Shown: one piece after another, positions 6,627-11,063 of the stretch
How positions within the stretch are numbered: position 1 is the stretch's first letter
How the letters are laid out: the number at the start of each line of letters is the position of its first letter
Source: an uncultured Collinsella sp.
GTDB lineage: Bacteria; Actinomycetota; Coriobacteriia; Coriobacteriales; Coriobacteriaceae
DNA length: 11,063 nt
Reading direction: 5' to 3'
NCBI GenBank assembly: GCA_900544225.1
Contig: UQUD01000061.1
Span: 1-11,063 of the forward strand
Notes under the pieces: generated by a model
Told to the model about the DNA's origin: nothing
The model's input: only the letters and a program-made list of their open reading frames with translations
Databases searched by the model: none
Position numbers and translations under genes: made by a program

Positions 6627-6723
6627 CACGGCTCCCTTCGTTGGCATTACCCATATCAGGTTTGCGGGTCAGGGCGGGCGCGCCCAATCTCAGCCTGCCG
6701 TCTTGTCCTGCAAGCTCCCCGTT
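6627..6723 (-). ncRNA. TPP riboswitch (THI box) controlling thiC
   Basis: On the minus strand the THI-box elements appear in order: GGGGAGC (6714-6720), GGCTGAGA with core CTGAGA (6688-6693), ACCTGAT (6655-6661), GGGTAATGCC (6643-6652), and ACGAAGGGAGC at the 3' end. The J3/2 CTGAGA and the TAATGCC bulge are the pyrimidine- and pyrophosphate-sensing parts of the TPP aptamer. A possible P1 pairs ACGG (6719-6722) with CCGT (6628-6631). The stretch between CTGAGA and ACCTGAT holds a GC-rich arm, GGGCGCGCCC. No T-run terminator follows; the thiC ATG starts 4 bases after the proposed P1, so control is probably at translation initiation. Confidence 0.95.
6632..6638 (-). promoter_or_regulatory. thiC Shine-Dalgarno site inside the riboswitch 3' end
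   Basis: AAGGGAG, 8 bases before the ATG at 6623. It forms part of the conserved 3' segment of the TPP aptamer (the position usually read as GCGtAGGGA). Ligand-stabilised folding would therefore bury the site directly, with no separate anti-SD helix needed. It is also the feature that selects 6623 rather than 6647 as the thiC start. Confidence 0.75.
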
Positions 6724-6737
6724 ATGTCATGGGCTCA

Positions 6738-6743
6738 AGTATA
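6738..6743 (-). promoter_or_regulatory. Candidate thiC promoter -10 box
   Basis: TATACT on the minus strand, about 15 bases upstream of the first riboswitch base, which is where a transcript beginning just before the aptamer would need its -10. The nearest -35 candidate, TTGGCC, is 19 bases upstream and weak. The call is based mainly on position and the five-of-six -10 match. Confidence 0.4.
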
Positions 6744-6793
6744 GCCTGAATGGGTACGATTGGGCCAACGAGCGTGCCTGTGGGGAGGCGAAC

Positions 6794-7309
6794 ATGGAAG
6801 ACAAGCATCTATATCGAGAGACGCAATGGGATGTATCGGCCGAGGAAAGCCGTGCGCACCATGGCCTTGTCGCGATTGGCTTTGCGGTGCTTGCCGTGTT
6901 GGTGATTGCCTTTTGTATTTGGACGTTTGGCGGTCGCGGCGGCGCTGCCTGGGAGTTTGAGGCCGACGATGCCCTGCCGATCATGACGGTGAAGGTCGCT
7001 GGCGGTAACACGGTGGCCGCGCCGGGCGACTATTGGTATCCGCGCGACGCGTTTGTGCAGCTGCAGTTGAGCGGCGGGTCTATTCCGGGTGAAGAAATCG
7101 AACGCGTGACGTTTGATGAGGCACTCAAAACACTCATGGTGAAGCTCAAAGATCAGGGCGATGTGCCCACGACCATGGATATCGCTCTGACGGAGTGGCG
7201 TTTGGAACCTCCGTCGGGTGTTACGGTATCCGACGTAGAGCACGTTAAGATTACCTACCAAGATGGCTCGACAAGCGAGATTGCAAAGGCCGATGGCTTG
7301 GCGGAGTAA
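6794..7309 (+). CDS. Single-pass membrane protein of unknown function
   Basis: 171 residues from an ATG preceded by GGGGAGG (6783-6788, spacing 5). A polar N-terminus of about 23 residues leads into one transmembrane helix (about 24-45, LVAIGFAVLAVLVIAFCIWTF). A region of about 125 residues follows, rich in Val, Thr, Asp and Glu, with beta-strand-like alternation and an acidic character. If the N-terminus is cytoplasmic, the C-terminal domain is extracellular, anchored by an uncleaved signal. No catalytic motif, repeat or lipobox is visible and I do not recognise the family. It is divergent from the thiC riboswitch, 71 bases from the candidate thiC start region, and convergent with yaaA (23 bases apart). 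Nothing ties it to thiamin beyond adjacency. Confidence 0.8.
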   Translation: MEDKHLYRETQWDVSAEESRAHHGLVAIGFAVLAVLVIAFCIWTFGGRGGAAWEFEADDALPIMTVKVAGGNTVAAPGDYWYPRDAFVQLQLSGGSIPGEEIERVTFDEALKTLMVKLKDQGDVPTTMDIALTEWRLEPPSGVTVSDVEHVKITYQDGSTSEIAKADGLAE

Positions 7310-7332
7310 CGGGGTGTTTGGAAACGGCGGGC

Positions 7333-8142
7333 CTATTGTGCCTGCGCGTTCATGAAAACCAGGGTGTTTTTGTCTGAAAGCTCGGGGATGTGACGATAGC
7401 CGATGTTGAATGCGGTAAGTTCGCTTGCATCCTCGAGCTTGTTTTCTGCCATCCAGCGCACCATGGAGCCGCGTGCCTTTTTGCTGGCGGTCGAGCGCTG
7501 GATGGGCTTGCCGTTGCGGACGCCTTCGCCAAAGAGGCATGTGACGACCGCGACATCGGTGGTGAGGCGGGGCAGAACGGCTTTGGCGTATTCCGCGCTG
7601 GCGAGGTTGACGATCGTAGCGTTGGAGTCTGCCGGAGCGATAGCCCGTGCGAGCTTGTCGCCCCAAAATGCGTAGAGGTCTCGGGCACCGTCGACGACAA
7701 GCTTCGCGCCCATCTCCAGCCGATACGGTTCAACGGCATGGAAGGGGCGTACGCATCCGTAGAGTCCCGAGAGGATCCAGAGATGGTTTTGCAGCCAGTC
7801 GAGCTGAGCGGCATCCATGACCTCGGGCGCCATGCTTTGGTATTGGATGCCGTGGTAGGACATGACGGCGGGGGAGATTCGACGCGCGATATCGGGATCG
7901 GCGAGGTCGGCATCGCTCAGGACGGGCATAAATTCGTGAAGCGTATCCAGGCATGTTGTAAGCAGCCTGTCGCTTACGTTCCACAGCGCCTGCAGGCCGC
8001 CGCTGCCTTCATCCCGTTCGATATCTAGCAGTGCGCGGTGGAGGCGAGTCGTCTCGTGCGCAAAAGGCGGAATGCCCAGGACTTCAAAAGCATCTTGGGC
8101 CGCGCTCATTTGCTTTGCGGGCGAAATGATGACCTGCAGCAT
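7333..8142 (-). CDS. yaaA: YaaA family peroxide-stress protein (UPF0246/DUF328)
   Basis: 269 residues, close to the usual 250-260. E. coli YaaA lowers free intracellular iron during hydrogen peroxide stress and has a DNA-binding fold; the biochemical activity is not settled. Family signatures are ISPAK near the N-terminus (6-10), YHGIQY (96-101), ILSGLYGCVRPF (123-134), PYRLEMG (139-145), VNLASAEY (178-185), FGEGVRNGKPI (204-214) and a basic KKARGSMVRW (221-230). The start has AGAGGAGAG (8146-8154) just upstream. The preceding 75 bases hold the terminator-like palindrome after the aminopeptidase gene, so yaaA is probably transcribed separately or by read-through. An anaerobe would plausibly need it for oxidative stress. 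Confidence 0.9.
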   Translation of the reverse strand: MLQVIISPAKQMSAAQDAFEVLGIPPFAHETTRLHRALLDIERDEGSGGLQALWNVSDRLLTTCLDTLHEFMPVLSDADLADPDIARRISPAVMSYHGIQYQSMAPEVMDAAQLDWLQNHLWILSGLYGCVRPFHAVEPYRLEMGAKLVVDGARDLYAFWGDKLARAIAPADSNATIVNLASAEYAKAVLPRLTTDVAVVTCLFGEGVRNGKPIQRSTASKKARGSMVRWMAENKLEDASELTAFNIGYRHIPELSDKNTLVFMNAQAQ

Positions 8143-8157
8143 GGACTCTCCTCTGCC

Positions 8158-8232
8158 AAAAAAGAAGTTGCGGTGGAATACGGTCTGTTTTGGCCGTGTA
8201 TGGGCCAGTTTAGTCCGTATTTCACCGCAACT
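8158..8232 (-). terminator. Large imperfect palindrome with T-run: probable aminopeptidase terminator or attenuator
   Basis: Arms at 8166-8183 and 8215-8232 pair over 18 bases with a single G-T position. Inside the 31-base middle, TGGCC and GGCCA pair again, so the whole element folds as one long hairpin with small internal loops. On the minus strand the stem is followed by TTCTTTTTT (8165 down to 8158), the layout of an intrinsic terminator. It starts 12 bases after the aminopeptidase stop and ends 15 bases before the yaaA start codon, directly abutting the yaaA ribosome binding site. The stem is longer than a terminator needs, so it may also be a dispersed intergenic repeat. Confidence 0.8.
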
Positions 8233-8244
8233 GATGAAGGGTTG

Positions 8245-9642
8245 TTAGGCGCGCTCGATGAAGGCCTTGTAACCGCGATAGGCCTCGTAGATATCGGCCT
8301 TGTTGGCGACCTCCCACAGGGCATGCATGGACAGGACGGCAACGCCGGAGTCGATGACGTTCATGCCGTACTTGGCCATGATGTAGGCGATGGTGCCGCC
8401 GCCGCCCGCGTTGACGCGGCCGAGCTCGCAGGTCTGGAAGTCCACGCCGGCCTCGTCCATGATGTCGCGGACGAGGGCCACGTACTCGGCGTCGGCGTCG
8501 TTTGAACCGCCCTTGCCGCGGCTGCCCGTGTACTTGTTAAAGCACAGGCCGCGACCCATAAAGGCTGCGTTCTTGGTTTCGAACTTGCCGGCGTAGCCCG
8601 GGTCGAAGCCGGCGGACACGTCGGAGGAGAGCATGCGGCTGTGGGCGAGTGCACGGCGCAGGGCCAGCGGGCTATCCTCGCCGGCGAGCGTCATGATCTC
8701 GGCGACGGTGTTCTCGAAGAAGCGGCTCGTCATGCCGGTGGCACCCACGGAACCGATTTCCTCCTTGTCGACGATGAGTGTGATGCTCGTGCGCTCCACG
8801 TTGGCGACGTTGATCTGGGCGAGCATGGACGGATAGGCGCAGACACGGTCGTCGTGGCCATAGCCCAAAATCATGGAGCGGTCGAGGCCCATGTCGCGGG
8901 CCGGGCCGGCGGGCACGACCTCGATCTCGGCAGAGAGGAAGTCCTCCTCCTCGACGTCGTACTGCTCCTTGAGGATGTCCAGGAACATCTGCTTGACGGG
9001 CTCCTTGGGGGCGTCCTTGTCGTCCTCGTCAAACTTGACGGGGCGGCCGCCCACGATCACGTCGAGGATCTCGGCGTCGACGGCGTCCTTGGCGGGCTTG
9101 GCCATCTGCTCGCTCGAGAGGTGGATCAGCAGGTCGGAGATGGTAAAGACCGGGTCGTCTGCCTTGTCGCCGATGTTAATGTCGACGGTGGTGCCGTCCT
9201 TTTTGCAGATGACGCCTACGAGCGCGAGCGGGGAAGCGACCCAGTGGTAGCTCTTGACGCCGCCATAGTAGTGCGTGTCGAGATAAGCCATGTCGCCGGC
9301 CTCGAAAGCGGGGTTCTGCTTAAGGTCCAGGCGCGGTGAGTCCACGTGGGCGCCCAGGATGTTAAAGCCCTGCTCGAGCGGGGCGGTGCCCAGGTTGACG
9401 AGCATGAGGTCCTTGCCGTGATTGGCGGCGTACACCTTGTCGCCGGCCTTGAGCGCGCGGCCCTCGGCGATCACGGTCTCTAGATTGACGTAGCCCGCCT
9501 CCTCGGCCATCTTGATACCGGTCTTGACGCACAGGCGCTCGGTCTTGTTCTCACTCAAAAACTGCTTATAGCCGCGGCAAAGCTCCTCGAGCTCCTCGAT
9601 CTGCTGTGGCGTGTACTTTTTCCATGCGCAGGGACGCTCCAT
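8245..9642 (-). CDS. M18 family zinc aminopeptidase (aminopeptidase 1)
   Basis: 465 residues, typical for the family. M18 enzymes are cytosolic di-zinc tetrahedral aminopeptidases that remove N-terminal residues from peptides. The metal and catalytic set is complete: His99 in GAHVDSPRLDLK with Asp101, Asp264/Asp265 in YGHDDRV, Glu294/Glu295 in DKEEIGS, Asp341 in SSDVSAG and His440 in LSMHALWE. Between about 160 and 260 lies the dimerisation-type insert. The ATG at 9642 has AAAGGAG 9 bases or so upstream; an in-frame ATG at 9693 has no ribosome binding site and falls on the candidate -10 box. The gene is divergent from polA and followed by the palindromic terminator. Substrate preference (acidic or neutral) cannot be read from sequence. 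Confidence 0.93.
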   Translation of the reverse strand: MERPCAWKKYTPQQIEELEELCRGYKQFLSENKTERLCVKTGIKMAEEAGYVNLETVIAEGRALKAGDKVYAANHGKDLMLVNLGTAPLEQGFNILGAHVDSPRLDLKQNPAFEAGDMAYLDTHYYGGVKSYHWVASPLALVGVICKKDGTTVDINIGDKADDPVFTISDLLIHLSSEQMAKPAKDAVDAEILDVIVGGRPVKFDEDDKDAPKEPVKQMFLDILKEQYDVEEEDFLSAEIEVVPAGPARDMGLDRSMILGYGHDDRVCAYPSMLAQINVANVERTSITLIVDKEEIGSVGATGMTSRFFENTVAEIMTLAGEDSPLALRRALAHSRMLSSDVSAGFDPGYAGKFETKNAAFMGRGLCFNKYTGSRGKGGSNDADAEYVALVRDIMDEAGVDFQTCELGRVNAGGGGTIAYIMAKYGMNVIDSGVAVLSMHALWEVANKADIYEAYRGYKAFIERA

Positions 9643-9681
9643 GACGCAGGCTCCTTTCGGATCGATCGTGCTGGTTGATGT

Positions 9682-9716
9682 ACCGTGAGCCATCGTATCA
9701 CGCGCGGGCTCACGGT
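9682..9716. promoter_or_regulatory. Perfect 10-bp inverted repeat around candidate aminopeptidase -10 box
   Basis: ACCGTGAGCC (9682-9691) and GGCTCACGGT (9707-9716) are exact complements separated by 15 bases. The spacer holds, on the minus strand, TGATACGAT, an extended -10 motif (TG-N-TACGAT, box at 9692-9697), about 50 bases upstream of the aminopeptidase ATG. An inverted repeat straddling a promoter is a typical operator geometry, but the same DNA could simply form a hairpin in the leader or in the opposite transcript. No -35 of note; its expected position overlaps the outer arm. Confidence 0.5.
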
Positions 9717-9760
9717 GGCGGGGGAGCTTGATGTGCGGTGGCCGTGGGGCGGGGAGCGTG

Positions 9761-9766
9761 TAAACT
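9761..9766 (+). promoter_or_regulatory. Weak candidate polA -10 box
   Basis: TAAACT lies 42 bases before the polA ATG, in a less GC-rich patch of an otherwise very G-rich leader. There is no recognisable -35 box at 16-18 bases upstream. Listed only as the best candidate in the divergent intergenic region. Confidence 0.25.
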
Positions 9767-9808
9767 GGTGTGAGCAAACCGTGCCCAGCCCAAAGCGAGG
9801 TATTCAAT

Positions 9809-11063
9809 ATGTCTGACAAGCGCCGTACCTTTGCCGTCATCGACGGCAACTCGCTCATGCACCGCGCCTTCCACGCCGTGCCGCCCACCATGAACGCGCC
9901 GGACGGTCGTCCCACCAACGCGATCTTTGGCTTCCTGAACATGTTCCTCAAGATGATTGACGCCTTTAATCCCGACGGCGTTGTCGTGGCGTTTGACAAG
10001 GGCAAGCCGCGCGTGCGCATGGAGATGCTGCCGCAGTACAAGGCCCAACGCCCGCCCATGGACCCCGATCTGCACGCACAGTTTCCCATGATTAAGGAGC
10101 TGCTCGCCGCGCTCAACGTGCCGATTTTGCAGTCCGAGGGCTGGGAAGGCGATGACATCCTGGGCACTATGGCGCGTCTGGGCGAGCAGGCCGGCTGTGA
10201 CATGCTGCTGGTGACCGGTGATCGCGATATGTATCAGCTCGTGACCGAGCACGTCAACGTGGTCTCGACCCGCAAGGGCCTGTCCGACGTGGCGATCATG
10301 ACGCCCGAGAGCGTGGACGATCTGTATCACGGCATCACGCCGGCGCTCGTGCCCGACTTTTATGGTCTGAAGGGCGACACGTCCGATAACATCCCCGGCG
10401 TGCCGGGCATCGGCCCCAAAAAGGCGAGCGCGCTCATTGCGCAGTACGGTAGCCTGGACGAGGTCATCGCACACGCCGATGAGGTCAAGGGCAAGATGGG
10501 CGAAAACCTGCGCGCACACATCGACGACGCGCTGCTGAGCCGTAAGGTGGCGACCATCCGCACCGATGCGCCCGTTGAGCTCGATTTTGAGTCGACGTCC
10601 TTCCCGGCGTTTTCTGCCGATGAGGTTTCCGCGGCGCTGGGTACGCTTGGTATCACCGCTATGCAGAACCGTTTCTTGGCGCTGATCGGCGGCGAGGGCG
10701 GGGCTGCTGCTGCCTCCAGTGTGTTTGAGATACCTGCGATAGTTCGCGCAACCGCCGGCGATGCTGAGGCGCTTGGTGCCGTTGCGGCTGAGGTTTCCCG
10801 CGCGGTTGATGCCGGCGAGTGGGTCGCCGCCGTGGTGGACGACGACAAGGAAGAGGGCGCGCTCTTTGGGCTGACGCGCACGCTGTGGCTGGCGACGTCC
10901 AAGGGCCTGTTCGCGCTCGAGGAGGGCGACAGCGATGCGGCGGTTGAGGTTGAGGGCTTTAACTTCGCCCACGGCGTGATTGCCGGCGTGCTCGCGCGCC
11001 TGTTTATGGAGGGCCGCGTGGCGAGCCCGGATATGAAGGCGCTGCTGCACGAGCTTTCGCCTA
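9809..11063 (+). CDS. polA: DNA polymerase I, N-terminal part (3' truncated by window)
   Basis: The ATG at 9809 follows GCGAGG (9795-9800, spacing 8); 418 codons are visible with no stop. PolA fills gaps and removes RNA primers in Okazaki-fragment maturation and repair. Residues 1 to about 290 are the 5'-3' exonuclease: VIDGNSLMHRAFHA (10-23), AFDKGKPR...YKAQRPPMD (61-85), EGWEGDDILGT (110-120), VTGDRDMYQLV (135-145), and the helix-hairpin-helix stretch GLKGDTSDNIPGVPGIGPKK (186-205). From about 300 the sequence enters the 3'-5' exonuclease-like domain. Its catalytic Asp-X-Glu motif is not seen; the equivalent strand reads VAAVVDDDKEEGALFG (339-354), suggesting an inactive domain, as in Bacillus-type PolA. 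The polymerase domain lies beyond the window. The opposite strand is also open across this gene but is a high-GC artefact. Confidence 0.95.
   Translation, partial: MSDKRRTFAVIDGNSLMHRAFHAVPPTMNAPDGRPTNAIFGFLNMFLKMIDAFNPDGVVVAFDKGKPRVRMEMLPQYKAQRPPMDPDLHAQFPMIKELLAALNVPILQSEGWEGDDILGTMARLGEQAGCDMLLVTGDRDMYQLVTEHVNVVSTRKGLSDVAIMTPESVDDLYHGITPALVPDFYGLKGDTSDNIPGVPGIGPKKASALIAQYGSLDEVIAHADEVKGKMGENLRAHIDDALLSRKVATIRTDAPVELDFESTSFPAFSADEVSAALGTLGITAMQNRFLALIGGEGGAAAASSVFEIPAIVRATAGDAEALGAVAAEVSRAVDAGEWVAAVVDDDKEEGALFGLTRTLWLATSKGLFALEEGDSDAAVEVEGFNFAHGVIAGVLARLFMEGRVASPDMKALLHELSP

Noticed and set aside
6624..6647. ATG at 6647 as thiC start
   Set aside because: It is the conserved AATGCC part of the TPP aptamer and lacks a ribosome binding site; 6623 has one at proper spacing.
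5226..6749. Long plus-strand open frames (5226-5933, 6111-6749) opposite thiC
   Set aside because: Their translations are low-complexity Val/Gly/His/Leu strings mirroring thiC codons, and one crosses the riboswitch. No ribosome binding sites or motifs.
7310..7345. Possible terminator between the two converging genes (GCGGGC/GCCTGC)
   Set aside because: Six pairs with a G-T, overlapping the yaaA stop, and no T-run on either strand.
9710..11050. A 446-codon open frame on the minus strand, across polA and the intergenic region
   Set aside because: It is antisense to polA, which has clear family motifs. The translation is rich in Arg, His, Ala and Val without domains, a usual mirror frame in high-GC DNA.
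1..11063. CRISPR arrays, tRNA, rRNA, insertion sequences, integrase, or defence genes
   Set aside because: No regularly spaced repeats, cloverleaf sequence, transposase or integrase motif, or IS-type terminal repeats were seen on either strand.

Overview
High-GC sequence, probably from a Coriobacteriia actinobacterium close to Collinsella. This genus call is inference from GC content, codon bias and the look of the ThiC, M18 peptidase and PolA proteins; it was not tested by a search. The window joins the right-hand end of a phage late region to ordinary host chromosome.

Positions 1-4097 (plus strand) are a compact, overlapping late operon of a siphovirus-type prophage. It holds the C-terminal part of a tail protein, a 521-residue tail/baseplate protein with an apparent carbohydrate-binding-like domain inserted in it, and a small beta-rich baseplate protein. 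A perfect 16-bp hairpin follows, then a lysis module: a membrane-anchored coiled-coil protein, a holin-like protein, an amidase endolysin with a Sec-type signal peptide and ChW-like C-terminal repeats, and a 29-residue membrane micropeptide. A strong bidirectional terminator (4117-4160) closes the operon. No integrase, tRNA or defined att core is visible. The phage/host boundary most likely lies between 4161 and 4275.

Positions 4276-6743 (minus strand) are a thiamin pyrimidine module. thiC makes HMP phosphate and thiD phosphorylates it. A TPP riboswitch lies directly upstream of thiC and its 3' end contains the thiC ribosome binding site, so TPP probably controls thiC translation. A single-pass membrane protein of unknown function (6794-7309, plus) is divergent from the riboswitch.

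Positions 7333-9642 (minus strand) carry yaaA (peroxide-stress family) and an M18 zinc aminopeptidase. They are separated by a large imperfect palindrome that ends in a T-run and looks like the aminopeptidase terminator. The aminopeptidase and polA (from 9809, plus, cut by the window end) are divergent, and a perfect 10-bp inverted repeat flanks the candidate aminopeptidase -10 box.

I do not see an obvious new multi-gene system such as defence or biosynthesis. The most unusual items are the in-frame domain insertion in the tail protein bounded by 9-bp direct repeats, the four-part lysis cassette with a tiny terminal membrane ORF, and the large palindrome before yaaA.
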